A DNA stretch of 64,000 nucleotides from Marinimicrobium koreense. Lineage in GTDB: Bacteria; Pseudomonadota; Gammaproteobacteria; Pseudomonadales; Cellvibrionaceae. Location: the NCBI RefSeq assembly GCF_003762925.1, contig NZ_RJUK01000001.1, positions 868,001 to 932,000 on the forward strand. The letters run 5' to 3'. Shown here piece by piece: positions 34,761-44,340 of the stretch; the stretch's first letter is position 1, and the number at the start of each line of letters is the position of its first letter. The notes beneath the pieces were generated by a model, which saw only the letters and a program-made list of their open reading frames with translations, was not told the DNA's origin and made no database searches. A program made the translations under genes and the position numbers.

Positions 34761-36905
34761 ATGACTGGTCCCGTCTATTCTGCCCTGCAAGCGCGCGCCC
34801 TGGAGCTGGGGCCCTTTGGCCACGAACCGTCCAGGGATAACCCCGGTCCCTGGCAGCACTGGCAACTCGGCCGGGATGAACAGGATGTTGCCTGGCTGTT
34901 GCTGAACAAAGCCGACTCCAGCGTCAACGTTCTTTCAGCCGATGTGCTGGAGGAGCTGGGTCAGGTGCTGGATGCCTTGCAGGACAATCCGCCCACGGGC
35001 CTGGTGCTGCGCTCGGGCAAGCCGGGAAGCTTCTGCGTGGGAGCTGATATCAAGGAGTTTCGGCATCTGCACAGCGAGCAGGAAGTGAGCGAAAAGCTGA
35101 CCCGCGCTCACGGGCTGGTCAAGCGACTGGTCGACCTGCCCTACCCGACGGTGGCGGTGATTCACGGCGCAGCGCTTGGCGGTGGTCTTGAGCTGGCTCT
35201 GTGTTGCGACTACCGCATTGCGGTGGCCGGAGCATCCATGGGCACACCGGAAGTGCTGCTGGGCCTGCATCCGGGCCTGGGCGGCACCGGCCGACTGGTG
35301 GATCTGATTCACCCGGTGGCCGCCATGACCATGATGCTGACCGGGAAGAATACCCGTGACCGCAAAGCCAAAGCGCAAGGCCTGGTCGATCTGGTGGTAC
35401 AGGAACGGCACGTGGCCAATGCAATCAACGCCGTCATGTCCGGGAAGGTTAAAAAACGCAAAAACACCTGGCAGGCCAAGCTGTTCCGGATTGACCCCCT
35501 GCGTCGTTTTGTCGGCAAAAAAATGCGAGCCCAGGCTGCGAAAAAAGCGCCGCCGGAACATTACCCCGCCCCCTACGCCCTGGTGGACCTGTGGGAAAAA
35601 TACGGCCGCAACGGAACCGACCTGTTACGCCACGAAGTGGACTCCTTTGCCAAACTGCTGACCAGCGACACCTCGCGCAATCTGGTGCGGGTCTTTTTCC
35701 TGCGCGAACAGATGAAGGCACTTACATCCGTTGATCCGCAGGTGGCACCCATTCGACAAGTGCACGTTATTGGCGCCGGTGCCATGGGCGCCGACATCGC
35801 CGGCTGGTGTGCCATTCAGGGGCTTCGGGTCACGCTGTTTGATACCCAACCGGAAATGATTGCCAAAGCGATTGGCAAAACAGCAGCCCTGTGCCGCAAG
35901 AAGCGCTTCTCCAGTGCGGACACTCGGGCCGTTCTGGACCGGCTGATTCCCGATTTTCATCACGACGGTATTGCCCAGGCCGATCTTGTACTGGAGGCCG
36001 TTCCGGAAAAGCTGGAAATAAAGCACAAGGTGTTCGCCGAGGTGGAGCCGAAACTGAAAGACGGTGCCATTTTGGCCACCAACACGTCCAGTATTCCGCT
36101 GGAACAACTCCAGGACGGATTGAAACATCCGGAGCGGATGGTGGGCGTACACTTCTTTAATCCGGTCGCGCAAATGCTGCTGGTCGAAGTGGTACAGCAC
36201 TCGAAGATGAACAACGAAACCTTCGAGCGCGCGAAAAAGTTTGTCGGTCAGATCAGTCGGCTACCCACCCCCGTATCCAGTGCCCCCGGGTTCCTGGTCA
36301 ACCGGGCGCTGACCCCTTACCTGATTGAAGCCATCGTCATGCTGGATGAAGGCCACAGCCCGGAAAGTATCGATCAGGTAGCGCTGGATTTCGGTATGCC
36401 CATGGGGCCCATTGAGTTGGCCGATCAAGTGGGGTTGGATATCTGCCTGGGTGTGGCGGAGATGTTACGTGAACGGCTGGATACCGAATTGCCGGAAACG
36501 CCCCAGTGGTTCAAGGATAAAGTGGATCAGGGCAAACTCGGCAAGAAAACCGGTGAGGGTCTCTACGTCTGGGAAAAAGGCAAGCCGAAAAAACGCAATA
36601 ACCCAGCCCGAGCGCCGGAAGAGACTCTGGATCGGTTGATTCTGCCGATGCTCAATGCCTGCATGGCATGCATGCGCGAAGGCGTCATCGACAACGAGGA
36701 GCTGCTCGACGGTGCGATGATTTTTGGTACCGGTTTTGCCCCCTTCCGCGGCGGCCCCATGAAGTACGCCCATGAACGCGGCTTTGCCGACATTCAGCAG
36801 CGGTTGCAACAGCTCGCGCAGTTGCATGGCAAGCGTTTCGCACCGGATGCGGGATGGGTCTCCTCCGAGGCTGCCGAGACAGAGAACTCCGAGACAGAGG
36901 ACTAG
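34761..36905 (+). CDS. fadJ: Fatty-acid oxidation complex alpha subunit, FadJ-like
   Basis: Bifunctional enoyl-CoA hydratase / 3-hydroxyacyl-CoA dehydrogenase, 714 residues, the same length as E. coli FadJ. The N-terminal crotonase part has the oxyanion-hole sequences SFCVGADIKEF and HGAALGGGLELALCCDYRIA and the catalytic-acid region GTPEVLLGLHPGLGGTGR. The dehydrogenase part starts near residue 330 with a dinucleotide fold (VHVIGAGAMGADIAGWCA), then ATNTSSIPLEQL, the catalytic His in GVHFFNPV and the GFLVNRALTPY segment, ending with the second C-terminal domain. It is preceded by AGGAGAG. The partner thiolase is immediately upstream, together forming an alpha2beta2 complex. Confidence 0.92.
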   Translation: MTGPVYSALQARALELGPFGHEPSRDNPGPWQHWQLGRDEQDVAWLLLNKADSSVNVLSADVLEELGQVLDALQDNPPTGLVLRSGKPGSFCVGADIKEFRHLHSEQEVSEKLTRAHGLVKRLVDLPYPTVAVIHGAALGGGLELALCCDYRIAVAGASMGTPEVLLGLHPGLGGTGRLVDLIHPVAAMTMMLTGKNTRDRKAKAQGLVDLVVQERHVANAINAVMSGKVKKRKNTWQAKLFRIDPLRRFVGKKMRAQAAKKAPPEHYPAPYALVDLWEKYGRNGTDLLRHEVDSFAKLLTSDTSRNLVRVFFLREQMKALTSVDPQVAPIRQVHVIGAGAMGADIAGWCAIQGLRVTLFDTQPEMIAKAIGKTAALCRKKRFSSADTRAVLDRLIPDFHHDGIAQADLVLEAVPEKLEIKHKVFAEVEPKLKDGAILATNTSSIPLEQLQDGLKHPERMVGVHFFNPVAQMLLVEVVQHSKMNNETFERAKKFVGQISRLPTPVSSAPGFLVNRALTPYLIEAIVMLDEGHSPESIDQVALDFGMPMGPIELADQVGLDICLGVAEMLRERLDTELPETPQWFKDKVDQGKLGKKTGEGLYVWEKGKPKKRNNPARAPEETLDRLILPMLNACMACMREGVIDNEELLDGAMIFGTGFAPFRGGPMKYAHERGFADIQQRLQQLAQLHGKRFAPDAGWVSSEAAETENSETED

Positions 36906-36912
36906 ATCACGC

Positions 36913-36931
36913 AGGGGCCTTTCAGGCCCCT
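36913..36931. terminator. Hairpin terminator between fadJ and the Sel1/TonB gene
   Basis: AGGGGCC-TTTCA-GGCCCCT is a perfect 7-bp GC-rich stem located eight bases after the fadJ stop and 24 bases from the convergent gene's stop. No long T-tract follows on either strand, so strength is uncertain, but the position suits a bidirectional terminator. Confidence 0.55.
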
Positions 36932-36954
36932 ACTGATCTATCGGTCAAAGGTTG

Positions 36955-38376
36955 TCAGGGCGCTTTTCGAAGCGCCTTGCCCTCTTGATACAAAGCCAAA
37001 TGCGCCTTGCGTTGGGTCATGGGCAACTTTAAGGCCTCGGCGTCCTCCACCACCTCACTCTGCCAGCGAACCGCCTGCTTGAAATCGCCCTGCTCTGCGG
37101 CAATGGCCGCCGCAGTCATATAATAACGCTGACGATCAGGGTAATCCTCATCCACGGTGTCCCACAGGGATTGCGCCAATGCGCCGTCCCGAAGTTGGTC
37201 GTCCGGGTGCGTCGCCAGCAACCACGCATAGCGCAGTCGCGCGGCCTGTTTTTGACTGGCCGCCTCTTTCAGCCAGAAAATCGCCTGTTCCGTATTCTGC
37301 TCAAAGCGGGCGCCACTGAACAGCTCCAACGCCAACATATACTGGGCATCGGCCACTCCGTCATTGGCAGACTGTAGTAGCCAAAAATGACTTTTCCGGG
37401 GATCCGCCTCGCAGGCATCACCGTACAGAATGTTCCTCCCCAGAAAGAAGCCGGCGCTGCTGTGCCCCTGGCGGGCCGCTTTCATGAACCAATCGTTGGG
37501 GTTCTGTCGGTTCTCTTCCGAAATGTAATGCTCCCCACCGTAGGAAAAAGCGGCTTGGGTGAGGTAAGCAAAAGCAAACTGATTTTGCGCTTCCCCGGTG
37601 GCCGCCTGTTCGCGAACTTTACTCAGGTGGCGATCAACCAGTCTTCCGCGACGTCGTTCATGGTCCTTGCCTTCATCCAGCACGAAGACAAATCGGTAAG
37701 TAGCTCCATGGACAATGGCGGGTTCGCCGTCAATGGTGGTTGGTTCGAATTGAAACCCGCGAATGACTTCCATTGCCGCATCCGTGAAGCTTTCGTCCGA
37801 ACTGTAGTAAGCAACGTGATCACTGGTGGTTCCGTCTTTCTCGATCGTGAACATGAAGTCTACCCAGCCTTCCCGGCCCCGTCGGGCTGCTGATCGCGGA
37901 TACTCCGGGGCATAAGCATAGACCGGTCGAAACCCTTTGACGGAAAATCCGGTTCCCGAAAAGGTCGGCTGCATTTTCTTCAGTAAAGCGGCATTCCCGA
38001 ATTCATCTTCCAATTCCTTGTGTCGGGCTACGGCCTTTTCTTGTTGGGCTTCATTCAAATGGCTGAACACCAGATCGTGCGTACCCTCCTGTGCCAAGGT
38101 CTCACTCTGGGCGGACAATGCGATCCAGGCGTAGCTTTCCACCAGATCCCTCTCTACGTGTTGTCCCTTCAGGTACATGACACCGAGATTCAACTGGGCC
38201 TGGTGGTTGCCCTGTTCTGCGGCACGTCGGAACGCGTGGTAGGCGGGCTCATATCGCTCGGCATCATAGTGGCTCAGTCCACTTTGCAAGCTGGCGCTCG
38301 CCATGCTTGATAAGAGGAGAAGCATCAGGCCCGATAATAGACCCGCACGTGTTGTCAGCAGGTTGAAAAGTTTCAT
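36955..38376 (-). CDS. Exported Sel1-repeat protein with TonB-like C-terminal domain in the middle
   Basis: A 473-residue protein with a signal peptide (LLSGLMLLLLSSMASA). Sel1-like repeats occur at about residues 40-95 (AFRRAAEQGNHQAQLNLGVMYLKG) and again at 290-360 (WFMKAARQGHSSAGFFLGRNILYGD, WLLQSANDGVADAQYMLALELFSG). Between them, residues 160-245, is a TonB C-terminal-like domain (YAPEYPRSAARRGREGWVDF, then DAAMEVIRGFQFEPTTIDG). This layout suggests a periplasmic protein-interaction factor rather than a true TonB, because it lacks the membrane anchor and proline-rich spacer. It overlaps the preceding lipoprotein gene by four bases (ATGA), so they act together. Confidence 0.82.
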   Translation of the reverse strand: MKLFNLLTTRAGLLSGLMLLLLSSMASASLQSGLSHYDAERYEPAYHAFRRAAEQGNHQAQLNLGVMYLKGQHVERDLVESYAWIALSAQSETLAQEGTHDLVFSHLNEAQQEKAVARHKELEDEFGNAALLKKMQPTFSGTGFSVKGFRPVYAYAPEYPRSAARRGREGWVDFMFTIEKDGTTSDHVAYYSSDESFTDAAMEVIRGFQFEPTTIDGEPAIVHGATYRFVFVLDEGKDHERRRGRLVDRHLSKVREQAATGEAQNQFAFAYLTQAAFSYGGEHYISEENRQNPNDWFMKAARQGHSSAGFFLGRNILYGDACEADPRKSHFWLLQSANDGVADAQYMLALELFSGARFEQNTEQAIFWLKEAASQKQAARLRYAWLLATHPDDQLRDGALAQSLWDTVDEDYPDRQRYYMTAAAIAAEQGDFKQAVRWQSEVVEDAEALKLPMTQRKAHLALYQEGKALRKAP

Positions 38377-38921
38377 GGCAACGCTCCCTGTTCAGTGATT
38401 GACGTCTCAAAGGGCTGGTACTGAAGCCCCGGCAAGGTATTTGAGTCAGTCTGCCCCGAGACACGAATCAATGATGGCACGTGCAACAGCGGAATCTGCT
38501 GGTACTGATCATTGATCCTCACGCCCAACTGTTTGGACTCGGCCCCCCATTCCAGCGAAACCTGAATGGCGTCGCCCCAGGGAATTTCCCGGGAAAAGTA
38601 AATGCTCTCAAAGCCATCCTGCTCTGTGAGATAAACAAGATGCCCTCTATGACCGAACTCACAGTCCTCATCCAGCAGTTCAAAGTAAGCGATCTGAGGC
38701 CAATCTTCGGGTTGAGCAAAGGTCAGCCGGATGTCGTCGTGAGCTTCGAGGCGGGTGTTGAACTCGATCTTCCCCGATCCCGGATTCAAGTTCATAACCC
38801 AAGGGTCATGCCTCTCGAAACGGGCAACGTGGGAGCCGAACGGTGTAGCTGTGCTGCAGCCGACGAGAAGGCTAAGCAATGAATAAAACAGCGTGTGGTA
38901 TAACCAATGTCGTTGAAACAT
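38373..38921 (-). CDS. Predicted lipoprotein of unknown function
   Basis: A 182-residue protein starting at ATG 38921 (MFQRHWLYHT), which has GGGAAG close upstream. The N terminus is a lipoprotein signal (YSLLSLLVGC). The mature part is rich in beta-type sequence and aromatic residues with two possible disulfide-forming cysteines not evident beyond one (DEDCEFG). I do not recognise a family. It overlaps the Sel1/TonB gene by four bases, so the two probably form a coupled envelope-protein operon. Confidence 0.7.
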   Translation of the reverse strand: MFQRHWLYHTLFYSLLSLLVGCSTATPFGSHVARFERHDPWVMNLNPGSGKIEFNTRLEAHDDIRLTFAQPEDWPQIAYFELLDEDCEFGHRGHLVYLTEQDGFESIYFSREIPWGDAIQVSLEWGAESKQLGVRINDQYQQIPLLHVPSLIRVSGQTDSNTLPGLQYQPFETSITEQGALP

Positions 38922-38956
38922 ACTTCCCTGATCCCTGTCGGATGGCATTTGACGGT

Positions 38957-38980
38957 CGTCGCTGATCCAGGTCAGCGACG
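38957..38980. repeat. Perfect 9-bp hairpin followed by a T-rich run
   Basis: CGTCGCTGA and TCAGCGACG are exact reverse complements with a 6-base loop, followed on the plus strand by TTTATT. It looks like a factor-independent terminator oriented to the right, but no rightward gene precedes it; it lies between two leftward genes. Confidence 0.45.
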
Positions 38981-39102
38981 TTTATTGTATGATCAAATGC
39001 TATCGGGATCTGCGCTTGACGTCAATCCAGCGGCCATACCACGGACCGGGATACCGGAGAAGCGTGGCCCCGGTACCGCGACAGTCGGTCAATGGCTCGC
39101 TA

Positions 39103-39528
39103 TCAGGAGTGACGAACCGGACGACGTACCGGAGATGTTTCATCGGGCGCCAGTTGCGCGGCGCGCGCGGCGGTATTGGCCAACAGGTCCCGATTCATGC
39201 GGTGAGGGTCACGCTGACGTTGCTCGATAAACTCTCGCAGGGGTTTGGCACCATGCTCTTCGAGCATCTCCATTTCCAGGCCCACGCCCGTCATGGATTT
39301 ACGCACCACCAGAGCGGCTACGCAACAGCGCCGATTGCCCTTGACGCGATCCCCCAGCAGTACTTCCAGCTCCAGTTTCTGCAGCTCACGCACGTCCTGG
39401 TAGTCGGTTTCCAGATAGAGACCGTGACTGCTACCGTTTTTGATTCGCCCCATCGCCACCGGTACACCGTGCTTGTAGATCAGTGTGTTGATATTGAGTG
39501 AGACTCGTCGACTGCATCGATGCTCCAT
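39103..39528 (-). CDS. PilZ domain c-di-GMP-binding protein in the glycogen operon
   Basis: A 141-residue single-domain PilZ protein. The c-di-GMP binding motifs are present: R-x-x-x-R at the N terminus (R4, R8 in EHRCSRRVS) and N-x-S-x-x-G (NGSSHG, residues about 31-36), followed by the beta-barrel (LYLETDYQ, LELEVLLGDRV, VVRKSMTGVGLEM). A disordered 40-residue tail ends the protein. Its start is eight bases after the malQ stop and its ribosome binding site overlaps that stop (TGAGG), so it is translated from the glgC-GH57-malQ message. This suggests c-di-GMP control of glycogen enzymes or coordinated expression, which is inference from position. Confidence 0.88.
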   Translation of the reverse strand: MEHRCSRRVSLNINTLIYKHGVPVAMGRIKNGSSHGLYLETDYQDVRELQKLELEVLLGDRVKGNRRCCVAALVVRKSMTGVGLEMEMLEEHGAKPLREFIEQRQRDPHRMNRDLLANTAARAAQLAPDETSPVRRPVRHS

Positions 39529-39536
39529 GGGTTACC

Positions 39537-41045
39537 TCATGATCTTGATGGTTGCAAGGGTAAATTGGGTTGCCGCCCGTAAAGCGTTAACCAATGATGG
39601 ATCGACTCATTCAGGCTCGGCGGCACCTGGGGCCAGACAAAACGCCAGCGCCAATTGCCGTCCTCGGTACCCGGCCGGTTCATCCGCTGCTCGGAGCCGA
39701 GGCCGAGTAAATCCTGAAAGGGAATGATGGCCAATCGTGCCACCGAAGATAGTGCCAGTTGCACCAACAGTTGGGGCATGGGCTCCTGACTTTGATGGCA
39801 GTACTCGATCAGGCGTGTGCGAACCGATTCAGGCTGCTGCTGATACCAGCCCAGGCTGGTGTCGTTGTCGTGAGTTCCGGTGTACACGACCGAGTGAGGG
39901 TCGTAAGCATGGGGCAGATGAGGGTTGTCGGCATTGCCATCGAAGGCAAACTGCAATACCACCATGCCGGGAAGACGAAACTCTTCGCGCAAGGCCTCGA
40001 CCGCTCGGGTTATGAAGCCGAGGTTTTCGGCCACCAGCGGCAGGTTCTTGTGTTCCCGGAACAGGCTGTTGAGCAGAGCCCGTCCCGGCGCCTCGACCCA
40101 TCGTCCCAGTCGCGGCTGCGGAGTTGCCGCCGGAATTTCCCAGAAGGCTTCCAGCCCCCGAAAATGATCCAGTCGAATCAGATCGAACCAACGCAGTTGC
40201 GTGTTCAGTCGCTCGCGCCACCAGCGAAAGCCGTTGGCCTGCATTTCATCCCAGTTGTAATGTGGATTGCCCCAGTGCTGTCCGTCTTCGGAAAAGTAGT
40301 CCGGCGGCACCCCGGCGACACTCAGGGGCTGACCGTCGGCGTCCAGCTTGAACAGGTCCTGGTTGGCCCAGACATCGGCGCTGTCATGAGCCACAAAAAT
40401 CGGCATATCACCGAACAGTGCAACCTCTCGCTCCCGTGCGTACTGACGCAGCGCTTGCCACTGCCAGTCAAAAACAAACTGCTCAAACCGACGCGCTTCA
40501 ATGCTCTGACTGAGCTCCCGACGCATGCGCGCCATGCCCTGTGCCCGGCGCAGGCGAATATCATCCGGCCACTTCGTCCAGTCATCGCCCGGGTAGCAAT
40601 CGCGCAACGCCATGAACAGGGCGTAATCATCCAGCCATTGGCGCTGGTCGTGACAGAAACGCTCGTAAGCTTCGGCCTGCTCCGGATGCTGATCATACTG
40701 CGCAAAGAACGTATCGGCCGCCTGCCGCCGCGCCTGCTCTCCGGTAAGCGCCTGTCGTTGTTCCGACGTCAACCAACTGCGACTGACCAGATCATCCAGG
40801 TCAATAAGGGCCGGATTGCCCGCGTGAATCGACAGGGTCTGATAAGGAGAACGATTGGCGTGGGTGGGGCCTACCGGCAACATCTGCCAGACGGTAAACC
40901 CACACTCGGACAGAAAGTCCACAAACCGGAAAGCGTCGGCACCCAAGGTGCCCTGCTCTCCCGGGCCGGGTAATGATGTGGGGTGCAGCAGCACCCCGGC
41001 CCTGCGGTGCTGTAACAACGGGTGCGGCAGATCGCGCAGGGCCAT
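39537..41045 (-). CDS. malQ: 4-alpha-glucanotransferase
   Basis: Amylomaltase of glycoside hydrolase family 77, 502 residues, transferring maltooligosaccharide segments between glucans. Family motifs: RRAGVLLHPTSLPGPGEQGTLG near the start, WQMLPVGPT, GDMPIFVAHDSADVW, the nucleophile-bearing IRLDHFRGLEAFWEIPA, LVAENLGFI with the acid/base glutamate, and YTGTHDNDTSLGW. All catalytic segments appear intact. Its start shares one base with the stop of the GH57 gene. It follows glgC and the GH57 enzyme and precedes the PilZ gene in a tight leftward operon. Confidence 0.95.
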   Translation of the reverse strand: MALRDLPHPLLQHRRAGVLLHPTSLPGPGEQGTLGADAFRFVDFLSECGFTVWQMLPVGPTHANRSPYQTLSIHAGNPALIDLDDLVSRSWLTSEQRQALTGEQARRQAADTFFAQYDQHPEQAEAYERFCHDQRQWLDDYALFMALRDCYPGDDWTKWPDDIRLRRAQGMARMRRELSQSIEARRFEQFVFDWQWQALRQYAREREVALFGDMPIFVAHDSADVWANQDLFKLDADGQPLSVAGVPPDYFSEDGQHWGNPHYNWDEMQANGFRWWRERLNTQLRWFDLIRLDHFRGLEAFWEIPAATPQPRLGRWVEAPGRALLNSLFREHKNLPLVAENLGFITRAVEALREEFRLPGMVVLQFAFDGNADNPHLPHAYDPHSVVYTGTHDNDTSLGWYQQQPESVRTRLIEYCHQSQEPMPQLLVQLALSSVARLAIIPFQDLLGLGSEQRMNRPGTEDGNWRWRFVWPQVPPSLNESIHHWLTLYGRQPNLPLQPSRS

Positions 41046-42784
41046 CAGGTACTGCCCTCCGCATGGCCGCGCCGCATGACGCCGCCGGCGGCCGGTGCGC
41101 CACCGCCGTGACTGAAGGCGCTTTGCAAATAATCCGGTGGTGGCTGTTTGAGCAACCGGTACAGATTGGTCAAATGGCGCCGGTAAAGGTAGTCAAAGTC
41201 CTGCACACTCTCGGACGGGTTGTAATCACCAAACCACCAGAACCAGTCGGACCCTTCGCATTGCGCCAATTGTAACTGCGCGGCTTTCCGTTCAGGCTCG
41301 GGCAGCCCCTCGCAATGCGTGTCGTAAACGGCTTTCGCTTCACAGAGCATATCCCAGGCGCGGTTCTTGTCCCGATCGCCAATCCAGGTGGAAAAGGTGC
41401 CATAGACCCAGCTTCCCGCGACCAGATGATCGAGCGCCACCGCGTCCAGTTTCGTATCCTCCAGCGCCGACTCGTAAGTCGTCATCTCCAACCGTGGATG
41501 ACTGCTGATGCGTCGGTAGAGGGCTTCGAGAAAGTACCAGGCGTTTTCCGGGTAGTACTCCCAGGCGTTTTCACCATCCATGATGATGGAAATTACACAG
41601 GCATCCGGGTTATCGCTTTCATCCGCGATGCGCACCAGGTGGTTGATCAGATCGCCCACGGCATCCTCGGCGTGCCAGTCGGAGTATTGAAAGCCGATCA
41701 GATCGGACAGGCCGTCATCACGGAAAAAACAGCGGATCGGTTGCTGGTCGAAGGTGTAAGCGCGGTGCAGGTGCTTGGGAGCCTGTTTGGCATTGGCGGT
41801 TTTTTTCAGACTGTTGTGCAACACGGAGTCTCCCGTGGCGGTCCAGGTAAACCCTTCGTCGGTAAGCAGCTTGAGGGTTTCCCCGCTGAGCGCCCCTTCC
41901 GATGCCCAACAGCCCTTCGGGCGTGATCCGAAGTAACCCTCGAACACCTCGAGCCCCTGTTTGAGGTGCCAGTGAGCCCGCTCCTCTCCGCCGGGGTAAC
42001 CGGCTGACTCGGGCAGGACCACATCGGGCATGGCTTCCCGAGCGCTGTTGAAATCCAGAAGCAGCGGTAATATGGGGTGAGCGTAGGGGCTCATGGCCAC
42101 CTCAATTCGCCCTTCGTCCCGCAGAGCCCGATAACGGGGTTTGATGGCCCGTAACTGTTCGGCAATCACCAACAGCAGGGTTCGACGATCCTGATCGCTG
42201 AAACCGCCGCCTTTGGTCTGCAGTGTCTGAACCCTCGGGTCATCCCGCCGGTGATTTTCACCCAACCAGGCAAGGTGGTACCAGACCACCAAGTCAATCA
42301 GGAACTGGGGATTGAGATAACACTGGCGCTGCGGACTGTCGGTGGTCTGATCCAGAATCTGGACCAGAAATTTGTAGGCCGGAAAACGCTCGATCATCCG
42401 GTCCCGGTGTGCTCGCAAACAGTTCTGTGCCAGCGTCTCATAGTCCTCACTACCCGGTTCCGGCAATTGCTCCTGAACCAGTGCCGCGAGCATGGGGTCA
42501 CGGATGCTGGTCCCTCTGTCCAGATAGTCGTCCACTTGTGCCTGGTAATCGTCGAGCTGCTCCAGAAGGATGGGCGCAAAATTCACCACGGCCCGCGCTT
42601 TGGGATTGTCCTCCAGATGCACGAGCATGTCGGTGTAATCTTTCAGCGCATGCAGATAGGTCCAGGGAAAATAGTATTCCCCGGTCAACCGGTCCCGGTA
42701 ATCCGGCTGGTGCATATGCCAGCAGAACACCACTTTAACCCGGGGTTTGACACTGTCAGAACACATGGGGGTATGCCTCATCAA
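41045..42784 (-). CDS. Glycoside hydrolase family 57 protein
   Basis: Alpha-glucan-acting enzyme of GH57, 579 residues. The five family motifs are largely visible: [13 protein letters not shown] (motif 1), the HPILPLL region (motif 2), [10 protein letters not shown] with the predicted glutamate nucleophile (motif 3), [16 protein letters not shown] with the predicted aspartate acid/base (motif 4), and [17 protein letters not shown] (motif 5). Members include amylopullulanases, 4-alpha-glucanotransferases and branching enzymes; this one cannot be assigned a single activity by eye. The longest start (42784) lies 28 bases inside glgC; an alternative ATG is at 42766 with GAGG upstream. Confidence 0.9.
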   Translation of the reverse strand: MMRHTPMCSDSVKPRVKVVFCWHMHQPDYRDRLTGEYYFPWTYLHALKDYTDMLVHLEDNPKARAVVNFAPILLEQLDDYQAQVDDYLDRGTSIRDPMLAALVQEQLPEPGSEDYETLAQNCLRAHRDRMIERFPAYKFLVQILDQTTDSPQRQCYLNPQFLIDLVVWYHLAWLGENHRRDDPRVQTLQTKGGGFSDQDRRTLLLVIAEQLRAIKPRYRALRDEGRIEVAMSPYAHPILPLLLDFNSAREAMPDVVLPESAGYPGGEERAHWHLKQGLEVFEGYFGSRPKGCWASEGALSGETLKLLTDEGFTWTATGDSVLHNSLKKTANAKQAPKHLHRAYTFDQQPIRCFFRDDGLSDLIGFQYSDWHAEDAVGDLINHLVRIADESDNPDACVISIIMDGENAWEYYPENAWYFLEALYRRISSHPRLEMTTYESALEDTKLDAVALDHLVAGSWVYGTFSTWIGDRDKNRAWDMLCEAKAVYDTHCEGLPEPERKAAQLQLAQCEGSDWFWWFGDYNPSESVQDFDYLYRRHLTNLYRLLKQPPPDYLQSAFSHGGGAPAAGGVMRRGHAEGST

Positions 42785-44024
42785 GCATTTCCGGGGTGAC
42801 CATCACAACGCCTTTGCTCGACACATGGAAGCGCTTTTTGTCCTCTTCCGGGTCGAAACCGATCACCGTTCCCGGTGGAATCTGGCAGCCCCGATCAATC
42901 AAGGCGCGTCGAATCCGGCAGTTCCGGCCAACATCCACCCGTGGGAACAGCACCGAGTCGGTAATCTCGGAATAGGAGTGAACCCGCACCCGGGGAAACA
43001 GCAACGAATGGTGCACCTGGGCTCCGGACACAATACAGCCACCGGCAATCATGGAGTCCACAGCGTTGCCGCGGCGCCCTTCGTCGTCAAAGACGAACTT
43101 GGCCGGAGGCACCTGTTCCTGATAGGTCCAGATGGGCCATTCCGAGTCGTAGAGATCCAGTTCCGGCGTAATGCCGGTCAGCTCCAGGTTGGCTTCCCAG
43201 AGTGAGTCGATGGTGCCCACATCCCGCCAATAGGCCTTACCGCCGGTAATCGGGTCGCGGAATGGAAACGCCATGACCCGGTGGCTTTTCATTAAGGAAG
43301 GAATAATGTCCTTGCCGAAGTCATGGGAGGAGCCGGGCAGGTTCTGATCATTGAGAAGCTCCCGGAACAGCACTTCGGTGTTGAAAACATAGATCCCCAT
43401 GGACGCCAGGGCCTGATCGTCAGAGCCGGGCATGGGTTCCGGGTTTCGGGGTTTTTCCTGAAATTTGGTGATCCGGTTGTCGGTGTCGATATTCATCACG
43501 CCAAACGCGCTGGCCTGCTCCAGCGGCACCTCAATGCAGCCCACCGTAATGTCCGCCTCGCGCTCCACATGGGCCGCCAGCATGGTGCCGTAGTCCATCT
43601 TGTAAACGTGGTCGCCCGCCAGAATCAATACATAGGCGGGGTTATGACGCCGGATAATATCCAGGTTCTGCCACACGGCGTCGGCCGTGCCGGCATACCA
43701 GCTTTCCCCCATGCGCTGCTGCGCGGGCAGCAGCTCAACAAACTCTCCGAGTTCGCCACCAAGGAACCCCCAGCCACGTTGTATGTGCCGATCGAGTGAG
43801 TGGGATTTGTACTGGGTCAACACACTGATTCGACGGATGCCCGAATTCACGCAGTTCGACAAGGGGAAATCAATGATGCGGAACTTACCGCCATAGTGGA
43901 CCGCCGGCTTGGCGCGCCAGTTGGTCAACTCATGAAGTCGGGAGCCCCTCCCGCCGGCCAGAACGATGGCCAGGGTTTCCCGGGTAAGACGGCTGACAAA
44001 ACGGCCCGATGTCGACGTAAGCAT
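42756..44024 (-). CDS. glgC: Glucose-1-phosphate adenylyltransferase
   Basis: Makes ADP-glucose, the committed step of bacterial glycogen synthesis. The 422-residue protein has the nucleotidyltransferase signature [35 protein letters not shown], the [10 protein letters not shown] segment, [26 protein letters not shown], a substrate-binding FQEKP and a C-terminal left-handed beta-helix ([21 protein letters not shown]). It is first in the leftward operon glgC-GH57-malQ-pilZ and divergent from glgB-glgA. In relatives it is allosterically regulated by glycolytic intermediates. Confidence 0.96.
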   Translation of the reverse strand: MLTSTSGRFVSRLTRETLAIVLAGGRGSRLHELTNWRAKPAVHYGGKFRIIDFPLSNCVNSGIRRISVLTQYKSHSLDRHIQRGWGFLGGELGEFVELLPAQQRMGESWYAGTADAVWQNLDIIRRHNPAYVLILAGDHVYKMDYGTMLAAHVEREADITVGCIEVPLEQASAFGVMNIDTDNRITKFQEKPRNPEPMPGSDDQALASMGIYVFNTEVLFRELLNDQNLPGSSHDFGKDIIPSLMKSHRVMAFPFRDPITGGKAYWRDVGTIDSLWEANLELTGITPELDLYDSEWPIWTYQEQVPPAKFVFDDEGRRGNAVDSMIAGGCIVSGAQVHHSLLFPRVRVHSYSEITDSVLFPRVDVGRNCRIRRALIDRGCQIPPGTVIGFDPEEDKKRFHVSSKGVVMVTPEMLDEAYPHVF

Positions 44025-44340
44025 AATGAATCCCCAAAGCGAGCGGAGCGCCTGTTATTCGATCAACGAATAAAGTGCCCGCATTATCATAGTCAGCAAT
44101 AACAGTGCCAAGGATTCCCATCGCCACCAAACTGTTCAGGCAATCCATTGGCCCCTCGAAGTTACCGTTCAAGTTGCTTACTAAGTGTAGTCTCAAAACG
44201 AGCGGGTCTGCTTGTTCAAGATCAATTTGTTCCGCGAATTGTGGCGGCAAAAGCAACCCAACAGAAAGGTCACAAACCACTGGTAATATAACGCCATCCC
44301 TATTACGCTTTAACGACATACATGCTGTGAGTCCTCTCCC
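44025..44340. promoter_or_regulatory. Divergent promoter region of the two glycogen operons
   Basis: About 315 bases between glgC and glgB, expected to carry both promoters. A perfect inverted repeat TTATTCG-ATCAA-CGAATAA lies at 44055-44073, about 35 bases before glgC, and is a good candidate operator. No gene is supported. Confidence 0.5.

Noticed and set aside
36955-38376. True TonB energy transducer
   Set aside because: The TonB-like domain is internal and followed by Sel1 repeats; there is a cleavable signal peptide and no proline-rich periplasmic spacer or ExbB/ExbD genes.
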